Source: Halobellus ruber (lineage in GTDB: Archaea > Halobacteriota > Halobacteria > Halobacteriales > Haloferacaceae). Taken from it: 64,000 nucleotides of DNA. Each line of letters starts with the position of its first letter. The first letter of the stretch is position 1. Positions 1 through 8,457 of the stretch are shown here, in pieces. The DNA lies in contig NZ_JACKXD010000004.1 in assembly GCF_014212355.1 (NCBI RefSeq), positions 1-64,000 on the forward strand, read 5' to 3'. The notes under the pieces are model-generated. The model saw only the letters and a program-made list of their open reading frames with translations. It did not search any database and had not been told where the DNA came from. The translations under genes and the position numbers were made by a program.

Positions 1-181
1 GGGAAATAGAACGACGAACGTCTTCGTTTGCAACGAGTTTCAGTCATATCGACCCACCGACAGCAGAATCGTGGCTCCAAGCTCTCGCTGTCCGGCACAA
101 TTCACGCCAAATTTAACGCGACCAATCACGATCCACGAGAGAGGAGTCCTCACTCGATACTTTCTGTTATCGGAAAGGCAA

Positions 182-191
182 CATATTCTAT
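182..191 (+). promoter_or_regulatory. TATA-like box before the first small gene
   Basis: An AT-rich stretch (catattctat) lies about 25-30 bases before the ATG at 214, the usual distance for a leaderless haloarchaeal transcript. It is the main support for translation starting at 214 rather than at the earlier in-frame codon near 28. Confidence 0.4.
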
Positions 192-213
192 CATACAGTG
201 CATTGTCCCGAGT

Positions 214-524
214 ATGGAACGCCGCGATTCCTTCGTAGCGGCTGCTGCTACGCCCATCGTGGGGTTTCCCGACTTTGAGAGGGCGGAGGGCGATTTCTCG
301 GAACTTCCAGAATCAGATGATCCGATGGTTTGGTTTGGTTTGGTTTGGTCTCCGTGGCTGTAGAAGCGCCGGTCGACGAGGAGGAGGCACTTGAGGCAGC
401 TGAGTGGATTCGTGTTGACCGCGAGATAGAGGAAGCGATACGACGAGCAGCTCGGGACGAGTACGACGAAGATGAACTGATCGAACGGTTTGTTGCGACA
501 TCGGACTGGGTGGAGTATGAGTGA
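214..524 (+). pseudogene. Small acidic protein split by a (GGTTT)4 repeat, frameshifted or phase-variable
   Basis: An ORF opening at ATG 214 reads 49 codons and stops at 361-363. The next frame carries a convincing acidic helical C-terminus up to the stop at 522-524. The switch falls in four exact GGTTT units (327-346). Removing one unit would join the frames into a protein of about 100 residues. The downstream part may start alone at GTG 354 or at TTG 330. Its stop overlaps the next gene (ATGAGTGA), so translation is probably coupled. I do not recognise the family. It may be a dead gene, a contingency locus, or a sequencing error in the repeat. Confidence 0.5.
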
Positions 525-915
525 CGACCTTCCTTCACACTATGAATTGGATGACTTCCCGGATCCAATCCTTGAGCCGCCAGAACGGTTCGACCGCATC
601 GAGAACCGGATCGGGTGTTGTGGCGTGAAACCGAACCTCGTCTATGGTGGGTATGTCCATCGGATTTGGGTGACGCACGCCGTCGATTTCGTTCGGGAAG
701 TGTATGACGGAGATGTCGACGCCTATGTGGATATGTTCGCGCCCAATCTCTGTTCCCCAGAGGTGGAGAAAGAAATGCGGGAAGCTGTCGGGCAGGCTCT
801 CGAGTTCCACGACGAATACGAGAGAGAATTCGAGATACTGCGTGAGTACCGAGAACAGGAGTGGCAGCGGATCCGTGAGGAGACCAGTAACAGTGGCTCA
901 GATACCGTCCAATAG
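517..915 (+). CDS. Hypothetical acidic protein
   Basis: This 132-residue soluble protein has no family I recognise. The start at 517 overlaps the preceding stop by 8 bases, which fits coupled translation; an upstream TTG at 490 is less likely. The centre holds a Cys-Cys pair (IGCCGV) and an aromatic stretch (VYGGYVHRIWV). The C-terminal third is a charged helix rich in Glu and Arg, probably a coiled coil. The last 18 bases overlap the convergent gene at 898-1125. No signal peptide or membrane segment is seen. Confidence 0.6.
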   Translation: MSDDLPSHYELDDFPDPILEPPERFDRIENRIGCCGVKPNLVYGGYVHRIWVTHAVDFVREVYDGDVDAYVDMFAPNLCSPEVEKEMREAVGQALEFHDEYEREFEILREYREQEWQRIREETSNSGSDTVQ

Positions 916-1125
916 CTCCTGTAGCTCCCGCATTTTCTGCTCAACTTCCCACTCCTCCGTCTCCTCGTGTTCTCCAGCGATTCGATAGGAATGGGCGACG
1001 AGCGAGTTCACGCTTGCCAGAAAGTTCTGCATATTGTGTCGTAGCTGCTCATCTGACTTGCTGCTGTCCAGATCCTCGTAGTTCCTCCTCAGGATCTCCA
1101 ATGTCGTGCCAAGGTCATCGGGCAT
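898..1125 (-). CDS. Small hypothetical helical protein
   Basis: This 75-residue protein starts MPDDLGTTLE and is predicted to be almost entirely helical, with many Glu, Leu and Arg residues and a C-terminal heptad-like stretch. It is convergent with the gene ending at 915 and overlaps it by 18 bases. It has no membrane segment or recognised domain. It could be the partner of a toxin-like gene, but nothing in the sequence proves that. The acidic composition fits a real haloarchaeal gene. Confidence 0.5.
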   Translation of the reverse strand: MPDDLGTTLEILRRNYEDLDSSKSDEQLRHNMQNFLASVNSLVAHSYRIAGEHEETEEWEVEQKMRELQELLDGI

Positions 1126-1186
1126 ATCCGGATCCGATGACTCGACCCTAATGAATGCCGGCCTGCAGCTGCTCTGACGTCTCTTT

Positions 1187-1303
1187 GACTGTGATGGCGT
1201 TCTAGATTATCCCCGTAGGTACCATACCAACTCCACGGGTTTAGTCAGTACGTCACAAGCGAGATTTTACAGTTCCAAGAGAAACAGAGGGGGTTGGAGT
1301 AGA
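1187..1303 (+). promoter_or_regulatory. CRISPR leader
   Basis: This AT-richer stretch directly precedes the first of four spaced repeats. It is clearly homologous to positions 25461-25571: shared blocks include GGCGTTCTA, CCATACCAA, CGTCACA and TACAGTTCCA, in the same order and spacing. Conservation of a leader immediately before a repeat is typical of CRISPR loci. It places the leader on the left, so the array would be transcribed on the plus strand. Confidence 0.65.
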
Positions 1304-1536
1304 TTTCATTCAAGACGTGGGGTGTGTGGGTACCGCGCACAGGGTAAGCGGTGAGTGAGAATTACCGCGGTTTCATTCAAGACGTGGGGTGTGTGGGTAC
1401 CCAACTGGACTCCGGGACTGGTGAACTGTATTCTTGAGTTTTCATTCAAGACGTGGGGTGTGTGGGTGCTCAATTCAACTGGGGTGTCGATGATCTGTAC
1501 TCCCGAGCTTACATTCAAGACGTGGCGCGTGTGGGT
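1304..1536 (+). CRISPR. Four-repeat mini-CRISPR array, no cas genes nearby
   Basis: Four copies of a 28-30 nt repeat begin at 1304, 1371, 1440 and 1509. The repeat begins TTTCATTCAAGACGTG and ends GTGTGTGGGT. Copies are 67-69 bases apart, giving three unique spacers at 1332-1370, 1399-1439 and 1468-1508. The first three copies match exactly. The fourth differs at TTTC (TTAC) and at the G-run, as leader-distal terminal repeats usually do. The repeat does not resemble the common haloarchaeal type I-B repeat as I remember it. No cas gene is present, so the array is an orphan or served in trans. Confidence 0.75.
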
Positions 1537-1547
1537 GACTTCGATAG

Positions 1548-1955
1548 TTAGTCCTCGCGCGGGTCGCCAACTGGAACATCACCGTATTCCGGACAGGAGA
1601 CCCAGCCCTGTCCAAAGGCACCGCCGAGCCCCTCGTCAGGTCGCCACTCGTGTTTCTCGCCACAGTTGGGACACTCGACCACGGGTGGATCGATCTCGAT
1701 CGCTTCTCTGCGAATGTAGTGGTTGCCTTGATAGGAATCGCAGTGCTGGCAGACGTTTCCCCACACCTCTTTTTCGAGAGTGTTGCTGTAGACACGCTCG
1801 ACGGGGGTATCGTAATTCGCAAGGACATCGCCGATTGGTGTATCGAGATGATCGTGCCGCGGCCAAACGACAGGAGTGTCCTCGCCACACTGCCAACACT
1901 CCGTGTGCCACGTCAGCAACTGATCGGGGTCAACAGGAAGGTCGTCAGGGAGCAC
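1548..1955 (-). CDS. Zinc-ribbon protein of unknown function
   Basis: This 135-residue protein is read from a GTG at 1955 (VLPDDLPVD). An ATG at 2033 in the same frame would add 26 residues of less typical sequence. It has several metal-binding pairs: CWQCG near the N-terminus, CQHC in the middle, CPNCG later and a lone Cys near the end, which together suggest two zinc ribbons. The HTECW context resembles small zinc-binding proteins of mobile regions. It ends about 12 bases from the last CRISPR repeat, which it faces. Function is unknown. Confidence 0.6.
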   Translation of the reverse strand: MLPDDLPVDPDQLLTWHTECWQCGEDTPVVWPRHDHLDTPIGDVLANYDTPVERVYSNTLEKEVWGNVCQHCDSYQGNHYIRREAIEIDPPVVECPNCGEKHEWRPDEGLGGAFGQGWVSCPEYGDVPVGDPRED

Positions 1956-2167
1956 ATTGACTAAGATTCCCCAGCACAGTATTTGATTGCTATCATCAGA
2001 GTGAGTGATCGCGCATCGGTATTTGCAGTACAATTAGTATATTTGGCTATCGAGAGTGTTATAGAACTCTTGCTTATTGAGGAGCATCGTAGTCGAAGCA
2101 AACGCCCACGTAGATGTATTTTGGATACTCTCCAAACGGTTAACTATCATAGAGGGGAACACTCAGT

Positions 2168-2512
2168 ATGGTCGGCTCTACGAAACTTAGGATATCATAC
2201 CGTGACAGGATGGTAAACTACGATCTTCTGGAACCGGATGATAAGCGGGTGGCTCAGGGGATGTCGAATACAATCGAAGATGATACGAGAATCGTTTATG
2301 AGGGGACGAAAATCCGGAAGGGAGTTGGCGGGCCAGAAATTTCTGAGTGGGTTCTGCAGGTTGGGGCTGGCGTATCTGCCAGTGTCATAGGAAACTGGAT
2401 TTATGACCGTCTCAAGGATAGAGATGTAGAATTTCTCGAAATTGGGGGAGAACAAGTAGAAGTTGATGAGGAGTCAATACAGGAAACGTTAGACAAGTAT
2501 ACAGACGACTGA
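2168..2512 (+). CDS. Hypothetical protein with one hydrophobic segment
   Basis: This 114-residue protein could also start at ATG 2210 (MVNYDLLEPD). It has a central glycine- and serine-rich hydrophobic stretch (about residues 58-75), then a basic-acidic linker and a short strand-rich tail (VEFLEIGGEQVEVDEE). The tail-plus-segment layout recalls small effector-associated components found beside conflict proteins. That resemblance is weak and only an inference. The G+C content is lower than in the neighbours, which fits an acquired gene. The Mrr-like nuclease follows 128 bases later. Confidence 0.55.
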   Translation: MVGSTKLRISYRDRMVNYDLLEPDDKRVAQGMSNTIEDDTRIVYEGTKIRKGVGGPEISEWVLQVGAGVSASVIGNWIYDRLKDRDVEFLEIGGEQVEVDEESIQETLDKYTDD

Positions 2513-2640
2513 ATCTGCTGGAAGTCCATCGTCGATGACTGCATCCCTTGTATTGAAGAATCCTGCTTGGGTGTGGGAACGCTCTATGTGACTCCCTGCT
2601 ATAAGCAAATCCATATACCTAATACGTACTACGATTGCAA

Positions 2641-4017
2641 ATGATGAGCGACGCGGAACTATTAGACGACCTCTCCGGCTTCGAGTTTGAGGATCTGATG
2701 GAGGATGTTTTCCGCAATCTCGGCTACGAGAACGTTCGACAGGCCGAGCGTACAGCCGACAAGGGACGGGATATCCTTATGGAAGAGGTCGTCGACGGAA
2801 CGCGTCGGGCGATCGTCGTCGAGTGCAAGCACACCGGTTCGGTTGGCCGACCCGTGGTTCAGAAACTCCACTCGGCGGTGTCGACGTTCGACTTCGACGG
2901 CCCCAAGCGCGGCATGGTCGTGACGACGGGGCGATTCACTGCTCCGGCGCGGGAGTACGCGACCAACCTCCGCGAGGCTGGCGATCCCCATCCCATCGAA
3001 CTCATCGACGGCACCGACCTGCGAGAGATCGCCGACGAGATCGGGCTTGATCTCTACAACGGCCGCATCGAGATCATCTGTGACGAGACCCTGCGCCCGT
3101 TCGATCCCACCAGCGGTGTCGATGCTCCCATACGCGAGGCCTTCCGAGACATCGACAACATCGACGCGGGTGGGATATCGACGCCCCAAGCACGGGCGGA
3201 ATTCCAGCCGGTCGTCCTGATCACGGCAGATGTCGGTGCTGTGTTCGAAACGTCGGTCGGCGTTATCCACCGCATCGACGAGACCGATCGGTTCGTCGTC
3301 CACGCTCGGCGGGGACGACCCGACATAATGGAAGGGGCGGTTCGTAGGCTCATTCAGGAGAACAGACGCCAGACGACCGAGCTGGACGAAGAGGAATTCG
3401 CCGATGTGTTCGATACCATCGACGTTCACCGGTTCGGCCAGACGGAGACCGAGTACAAAGACTGGGCTGTCGACCGACTGCGGGAGCGTCACACCACGAC
3501 GGTCTCCTACACCGGAGACAACAACGTCACCTACACCAAGACCTGCGAGCCGAATCAGTCGGACATCTCAGTGCAGTCGATCACACCGATCTATCTCCCG
3601 GAGATCCGCCAGACAACACGTCTCCAGCAGTACGAGTACCCCTACGAGTACTACGCCGCTGGGCCGTCACGCGTGACGGTTGAAGATGGCATCCATCGGT
3701 GCGTCCACTGCGAGACGGCCGGACAGGATACCGACTACACGTTCTGTACCAACTGCGGGAGCATCAACTGTCCAGACCACACCAAGACGGAGCGGCTGGA
3801 ACAGGCGCCCGTCTGCACGGGCTGTGCCGTCACCGAGCGATTCGCGTTCAAGACGAAGTACTTCTACGACGAGGGGAATTTGGAGACATTCCGTGCCGAG
3901 TATGAGGAAATGCCGCTTCACGAGAAGGCACGCGAAAATCCGCCGTTGGTCGCCGGTGTACTGGTGTCGCTACTTCTTGCACCCATATTCGGTCTCGTCA
4001 GTGCAGGCATCATCTGA
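2641..4017 (+). CDS. Mrr-type restriction endonuclease with zinc ribbon and C-terminal membrane anchor
   Basis: This 458-residue protein has an N-terminal Mrr_cat domain of the PD-(D/E)XK fold: FEFEDLMEDVFRNLGY, then GRDI with Asp near residue 45, then the E-C-K triad at 61-63 (VVECKH). The middle third is unrecognised. A double zinc ribbon follows (CVHC, CTNCG, then CTGC). The protein ends in a 20-residue hydrophobic segment (VAGVLVSLLLAPIFG), so it is probably membrane-tethered. Mrr-family enzymes usually cut modified or foreign DNA. The start is the ATG pair at 2641/2644, about 30 bases after an AT-rich box (ccatatacc). A nuclease gene follows after a 316-base gap. Confidence 0.8.
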   Translation: MMSDAELLDDLSGFEFEDLMEDVFRNLGYENVRQAERTADKGRDILMEEVVDGTRRAIVVECKHTGSVGRPVVQKLHSAVSTFDFDGPKRGMVVTTGRFTAPAREYATNLREAGDPHPIELIDGTDLREIADEIGLDLYNGRIEIICDETLRPFDPTSGVDAPIREAFRDIDNIDAGGISTPQARAEFQPVVLITADVGAVFETSVGVIHRIDETDRFVVHARRGRPDIMEGAVRRLIQENRRQTTELDEEEFADVFDTIDVHRFGQTETEYKDWAVDRLRERHTTTVSYTGDNNVTYTKTCEPNQSDISVQSITPIYLPEIRQTTRLQQYEYPYEYYAAGPSRVTVEDGIHRCVHCETAGQDTDYTFCTNCGSINCPDHTKTERLEQAPVCTGCAVTERFAFKTKYFYDEGNLETFRAEYEEMPLHEKARENPPLVAGVLVSLLLAPIFGLVSAGII

Positions 4018-4117
4018 CTGACGGAGAATCCCCATCGCAAATCGAGCCCCTTCAGGTGTGTCGTTTGCCGTCGAATCGCTCTGTGAGCTGATCCCTCTGT
4101 GGAATGCCTCAGCAAGA

Positions 4118-4169
4118 TAAGGTAATTCGAAATAGGGTATTTTGAAATACCGTATTTTGAATCACCTTA
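4118..4169. repeat. 52-bp palindrome, copy 1
   Basis: This near-perfect inverted repeat begins TAAGGTAATTCGAAATA and ends TTTTGAATCACCTTA, with an inner GGTATTTTGAAATACC. The same 52-bp element recurs at 11972-12023 with about 78 percent identity. Both copies precede a plus-strand gene with a nuclease domain. It could be an operator for a shared repressor or the border of a mobile cassette. Similarity continues about 20 bases beyond the palindrome (TCGAYGC then TATTG). Confidence 0.75.
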
Positions 4170-4333
4170 GTCGATGCCAATATTGTCGTGACAACGGATT
4201 GTATGCGCATAAGGGCATTCGACCCTCTATCGATGATTTCTCCTTACCGATCAAACTTCACTCGGTATTCTCCGTTCTAACTCGTCTAATCGTCAGGGAA
4301 GAGTCTTTGAGCGGCCGCTCACAGTTATCGATA

Positions 4334-5422
4334 ATGTCACTGATCGGCTTTCGTCGTGAGGACGGCGAAATTGAATATCTTGAGGAGGTGGAGTACAGCG
4401 AGGAGCATCTGGAGGACGACCTCCACGAGGTGATCCACAGCGACCCGCGGTTGGTGATGGGGACGCTGACGACCCGCGAGAACGTCGTTCTCGGGAGTAA
4501 AATTCAGTTGCCGACCGGCAAAGAGCCCGATTTGCTCGTGTGCGACAAGCGAGGGACGCTCACGACGATCGAGTTCAAGCGCGACCGCTCGCCGCGCTCG
4601 GCCGTGACGCAACTCTTCGACTACGCGTCATCGCTGGCCCGGCTGGATCAGGACGAGTTCTTCGACCTCACCACCTACGAGTCGCTGGAGGAACTCTACG
4701 AGGCCTTTGACCACGAGGAGGATACGGAGTTCGACATCGACGACTTCGAGCGGGAGTTCGCCGAGGGACTGGAGTCGCCCCAGCTGATGCTGGTCGCGTA
4801 CACCATCACCGACGACGTCCGGCGGATGACGCGCTGGCTGCGGGACGCCCACGACTTGAAGATCAACTGCGTCGAGTTCGATTACTACGAGCGGAACGAC
4901 GCCGAGATGTTCGTCCCAACAATCATCGGCGCCGACGAGACGCAGGAGATCAAGGAACGGGAGGCGTCGCCGAAGCAGAAGAAGTACCGTCGGTTCTTCG
5001 GTGATGTACTCGAACGCTTCAAAGAGGAACTTCCCGGCGTCACGAGCAGAAGTGCCAGCAGCGACAGCTGGCTCACGATCCCGGCTGGCCACTCGGATGT
5101 CGAATTCGTGTGGCACTTCAAAGGCGACCCCGGCGACAAGGAGTTCCACGTCGTGATGAACTTCCAGTTCGACGAGTCCGCACGGAACGAGGAAATGCTT
5201 GAGACGATGCTGGCGGCGATCGAAGACCGATCGCTGGATATCCCCGAGGAGATCCACTCCGAAGAGTACGGGAGCAGCGGGTACACGCGGCTCTATGTCA
5301 GACGCGAGGTTGGCCGACTGGACGACGCGCTAGAGGACGAGGAACTCAAGGAGTGGGCCGTCGATAGGTTGGCGGAATTCCACGAACAGTTGACGCCGGT
5401 CTTGGACGAGGAACTGCGATAG
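4334..5422 (+). CDS. PD-(D/E)XK nuclease family protein, NucS/RecB-like
   Basis: This 362-residue protein starts at ATG 4334 (MSLIGFRRED); the frame is open far upstream, but that part looks non-coding. The nuclease core spans about residues 45-105: EPDLLV with Asp 66, the IEFKRDR motif with Glu 80 and Lys 82, then a Q-x-x-x-Y motif (TQLFDYASS). The C-terminal half has an alpha/beta domain that may bind DNA or a partner. The protein fits the single-strand or branched-DNA nuclease type related to NucS, but other restriction-like families share this core. A shared 52-bp palindrome lies 165 bases upstream. Confidence 0.75.
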   Translation: MSLIGFRREDGEIEYLEEVEYSEEHLEDDLHEVIHSDPRLVMGTLTTRENVVLGSKIQLPTGKEPDLLVCDKRGTLTTIEFKRDRSPRSAVTQLFDYASSLARLDQDEFFDLTTYESLEELYEAFDHEEDTEFDIDDFEREFAEGLESPQLMLVAYTITDDVRRMTRWLRDAHDLKINCVEFDYYERNDAEMFVPTIIGADETQEIKEREASPKQKKYRRFFGDVLERFKEELPGVTSRSASSDSWLTIPAGHSDVEFVWHFKGDPGDKEFHVVMNFQFDESARNEEMLETMLAAIEDRSLDIPEEIHSEEYGSSGYTRLYVRREVGRLDDALEDEELKEWAVDRLAEFHEQLTPVLDEELR

Positions 5423-5611
5423 GCGCATTGAGAGAGGAATGTTTGCCCAATTGCATTCTATATATTAGAACCGAGGAGGGTTGTGGATCAGCGAAAGACG
5501 GCCCTCTAAGGTGGAGTCAGTTGGTAGTTCATACAGCTATCTGCTGCATTATTGCGTATCGGACGTGAGACCCCGAAAGTCAAAACGTAGGAGTGTCGAG
5601 GTCTTCACCGA
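5423..5611. other. Convergent intergenic region
   Basis: This short gap separates the 3' ends of the plus-strand nuclease gene and the minus-strand phosphatase gene. It contains an AT-rich patch (ctatatattag) but no ORF, repeat or RNA signature that I can identify. Confidence 0.5.
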
Positions 5612-6298
5612 TCATTTGCCTTCGTAGAGACGGTCAGCGAGCTTCCGAGGCAGGTACTCTTTGGTGTGCTCAGCGATCTCATCGACGTTGTACCATGCCT
5701 TCCTGATTTCAGCGGACGGTTTTTCTGTTTCAAGGACAGCAAATGATGCCCGAGGATCACGGTCACGAGGCTGACCGACGCTTCCCGGATTGAGAACAAG
5801 AGTATCTCCGACCTTCTTTACGTACGGCTTATGGGTGTGTCCTAAAACGACCACTTCGGGTGGATTCTCGAAGCTGTAATCTAGAAATTCTTCTGAAATG
5901 TCCTCCTCGTGAATGTACTCGCTGATCGGATTCCTCGGCGATCCGTGGGCGATAAATACCTCCCGACCACCTATCTCTGTTCGAATCGTCGGTGGAAGTC
6001 GTCGAAGAAACCGCATACCCTCTTCGGTTAACTCCCGTCGATTCCAGTCCAGCGATCTCTTAGCGTAATAATTGAACGAGGTGGGTGTCTCAGTCGTCAC
6101 TCCCTCATCATGGTTCCCCCGTACAATCAGGGGGTTGACCTCCTTAAGAAGCGAGATAGTTTCGTTCGGACGTGAGTAGTATCCAACGACATCGCCTGCG
6201 CAAATGTACTCCTCAACATTGGCATCTTCTAACCGTGACAGAACCGCTTCTAGCGCCACTGCATTCGAGTGGATGTCCGAAAGGACGCCAATCTTCAT
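5612..6298 (-). CDS. Calcineurin-like metallophosphoesterase (YfcE/MJ0936 type)
   Basis: This 228-residue protein has all five metal-binding motifs in order: SDIH (Asp 8, His 10), GD (35-36), GNHD (61-64), an AHG motif (117-119) and GHTH (153-156). Such enzymes hydrolyse phosphodiesters, nucleotides or phosphoproteins using two metal ions. The start codon overlaps the stop of the preceding gene by 4 bases, so it is translationally coupled as the last gene of a four-gene operon that also encodes a Ser/Thr kinase. A role in reversing the kinase reaction is an inference from this context. Confidence 0.85.
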   Translation of the reverse strand: MKIGVLSDIHSNAVALEAVLSRLEDANVEEYICAGDVVGYYSRPNETISLLKEVNPLIVRGNHDEGVTTETPTSFNYYAKRSLDWNRRELTEEGMRFLRRLPPTIRTEIGGREVFIAHGSPRNPISEYIHEEDISEEFLDYSFENPPEVVVLGHTHKPYVKKVGDTLVLNPGSVGQPRDRDPRASFAVLETEKPSAEIRKAWYNVDEIAEHTKEYLPRKLADRLYEGK

Positions 6299-7539
6299 AT
6301 CCTCGCTAGCACTCTCTCGATCTCTCTGATGTCTGCTTCTGAGCGTACACTATCGAATGCCGTCTCCCAGTCCGCGTAGATGTCTTCTTCAACGGAATCG
6401 AGCGGGGAGACATCCGTCTTGATCTCGTCATACAAGTTGCTAGCGTTCTCCAGAACCGACTCCGTTGTTTCGATTCGCTCGCGGAGAGACTTATCCCTGT
6501 ACTTACGAGACATCTGGTAGCACGACCAAATCCAGTGATCCCACTCGGCCCCGGCCGCCTTCCATTCGGCCTCTTCGGGAGAGGTTGAGCCGAACAGATC
6601 GTTCTCGTACGGGGAATACATACGGATGCGGTCAATGTCGAATCCGGGGGATGCATACAGCACCTGAAGATCTTGCTCGACGCGGAGATCGGCGAGAAGT
6701 TCATCCGTGTAGTAGTAGAATACGCTGCCGCCTCCGAACCCGCTGTCCTCAGGAATCCAGCGGTCGGTGTCAAATGCCCTCGTATTCTTGTAGTGACCCG
6801 ACGCAAAGGCGTTGATCCCAAGCCCGAGGGCCAAGTGTGCGATCTGATGAGTGTGGCCGAGGACGATGTCGAAGTGGTTGTATCGGAGATTCTTCAGGAG
6901 GTCGAGATAGGAGTAGACCTCCGAGGCGCCGAACAGGGGATGCTGACGGTATCTGTCATACTCGACTGACACGTAGAAACCATCGGGCGTGACTGACGTA
7001 ATGCGGTCGAGAAGCTTGTCCCGTGGATCCTGCTCGTTCAGGCTGGCGCCCGAGATCGGAAGAGATGCAAATACTGGGATATCCCTGCCTTCCTCTTCGG
7101 CGACCTCGAGGAACGTCTTGGTCAGACGCACCCATCCCTCGATTTTCCGGTCGGAGAAGGTGTCCAAGTACCGTGCCGGGGTGATGTACGCATCAACGTC
7201 TATCGTGTCCTGCACGTTGATGATCTGCCGGCACAGTTCCTGCCTGCTCTTCTTTTCGGACACGACAACCGTTTCGAAGTTGTCGCCGCCTTTCTCTTCG
7301 AAGTAAGGATAGGTCTCAGCGGCGGGTCGTTGGGTTCGTGGGATGTAGAACTGTGGATCGAAAAGGACGGTTCCTCCCCACCGGTTTACTTTACGAGCGA
7401 GATTCTGGTTCTTGTCGTACTCGTAGTCGGTCGGGCTCAGAATCACTCCATCAGCGTGGTCACCCTCAAAGGCTCGCTCCACGAGCGTTTGTCCGTTGTA
7501 TCCGAACTGGATCAGGAAGGTGGGCTCGTCGAACATCAT
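6295..7539 (-). CDS. Unrecognised protein, possible TIM-barrel enzyme, of the kinase operon
   Basis: This 414-residue protein begins at MMFDEP; the start overlaps the kinase stop (ATGA), and a longer frame upstream lies inside the kinase gene. Alternating hydrophobic strands and helices (GVILSP, GGTVLFDP, VDAYITPA, IPVFASLPI, DGFYVSVEY, FDIVLGHTH, INAFASG) look like a (beta/alpha)8 barrel. The first 300 residues form this fold and the last 100 are helical. Conserved-looking polar residues (FDPQFY, LGHTHQ, ASGHYK) sit at strand ends as in catalytic barrels. A resemblance to tRNA-guanine transglycosylase-like barrels was considered but is not proven. Confidence 0.65.
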   Translation of the reverse strand: MMFDEPTFLIQFGYNGQTLVERAFEGDHADGVILSPTDYEYDKNQNLARKVNRWGGTVLFDPQFYIPRTQRPAAETYPYFEEKGGDNFETVVVSEKKSRQELCRQIINVQDTIDVDAYITPARYLDTFSDRKIEGWVRLTKTFLEVAEEEGRDIPVFASLPISGASLNEQDPRDKLLDRITSVTPDGFYVSVEYDRYRQHPLFGASEVYSYLDLLKNLRYNHFDIVLGHTHQIAHLALGLGINAFASGHYKNTRAFDTDRWIPEDSGFGGGSVFYYYTDELLADLRVEQDLQVLYASPGFDIDRIRMYSPYENDLFGSTSPEEAEWKAAGAEWDHWIWSCYQMSRKYRDKSLRERIETTESVLENASNLYDEIKTDVSPLDSVEEDIYADWETAFDSVRSEADIREIERVLARI

Positions 7540-8402
7540 GCTATCTCCTCCATAACTCTCTCTAGCTCGTCGAGTGCCATCTCCGGTGTCAGGAACCGGC
7601 GGTGCATCTTGGTCTCGATCATCTTGTGGACATACCACTCCAGCTCCTGCAAGCCGTCTGCGTCTGGATTGGGGAAGTGATCGCTGAGATTTCGGTGGGT
7701 GCCTGCCTGAATGGCCTCCTGTAAATCCATCCCGTCGACATCGAACGGGTGAACCCCAGTCATCGTGGCAAACATCGTGATGCCAAGCGAGAAGATGTCC
7801 GTCCGCGTGTCCTGACGCTCCTTGTCGTTCATCATCTGTTCTGGGGCTCGGAATCCGGGGGTACCGGGGGCCGCTGGCCGGTCGGTCGGCGTCAAGTCAG
7901 TGTCTGCCTCCCCGATAGAGCGGACGATTCCGACGTCAAGGAGTCTGACCTGACCATCAGGCTGGATCATAATGTTCTTCGGCTTGATGTCTCGATGGAC
8001 GAAATCCTGTTCGTTGAACTCCTGCAGTACGGTCAGGACATCGCGTCCGACCCGAGCCGCCAGCTCGACACTCGGCCCCTCCTCCTGTAGCTGGTCTTGT
8101 AGAGTTCCTCCCGGAACGAACTCCTCAACCATCACGAACACCTCGTGGTCGTCGATGACATCTTGGAAATCCTGCCGGAGACCGACCATAATATCGGAGT
8201 CGATCTCCTTCATAGCCCGAATCTCCAACTCGGCCCGCTTGGTGGCCTCCCAGTCCTCTGCGATGATTGTCTTCAGAACGATGTCCTCACCGTCGAACTC
8301 TCCCTTGAAAACCTCTTTCTGCCCACCGCTGTCGAGTTTTGTTTTGAGGTTGTGTCGGGGATATTTGTCCTGAACTTGACTAAGCGTAATCGAACCGCCC
8401 AT
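7536..8402 (-). CDS. Hanks-type (eukaryotic-like) Ser/Thr protein kinase
   Basis: This 288-residue protein is essentially a bare kinase domain with no membrane segment. Seen motifs are the Gly-rich loop (SGGQKEVFKG, residues 25-34), ATP-binding Lys 44 (IVLK), the catalytic loop HRDIKPKN (Asp 138, Asn 143), a DVG in place of DFG (Asp 156) and the APE motif (186-188). All catalytic residues are kept, so it should be active. A TPTDRPAAPGTPG stretch in the activation loop offers phosphorylation sites. It overlaps the next gene by 4 bases and follows the nuclease-like gene by 55 bases. Confidence 0.88.
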   Translation of the reverse strand: MGGSITLSQVQDKYPRHNLKTKLDSGGQKEVFKGEFDGEDIVLKTIIAEDWEATKRAELEIRAMKEIDSDIMVGLRQDFQDVIDDHEVFVMVEEFVPGGTLQDQLQEEGPSVELAARVGRDVLTVLQEFNEQDFVHRDIKPKNIMIQPDGQVRLLDVGIVRSIGEADTDLTPTDRPAAPGTPGFRAPEQMMNDKERQDTRTDIFSLGITMFATMTGVHPFDVDGMDLQEAIQAGTHRNLSDHFPNPDADGLQELEWYVHKMIETKMHRRFLTPEMALDELERVMEEIA

Positions 8403-8457
8403 ATTGGCGATTGCGCAGGCGTCCCGTAAAGACTCTGTGGTGAACGTGAGACTACAC

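Noticed and set aside
4142-4333. An extension of the nuclease gene back to the palindrome
   Set aside because: The peptide would be cysteine- and serine-rich with no acidic bias, and it would start inside the 52-bp palindrome; the ATG at 4334 gives a normal start.
6295-7539. Assignment of the barrel-like protein as a DpdA or tRNA-guanine transglycosylase
   Set aside because: The expected zinc Cys/His cluster and catalytic Asp pattern are not visible, so the family was left open.
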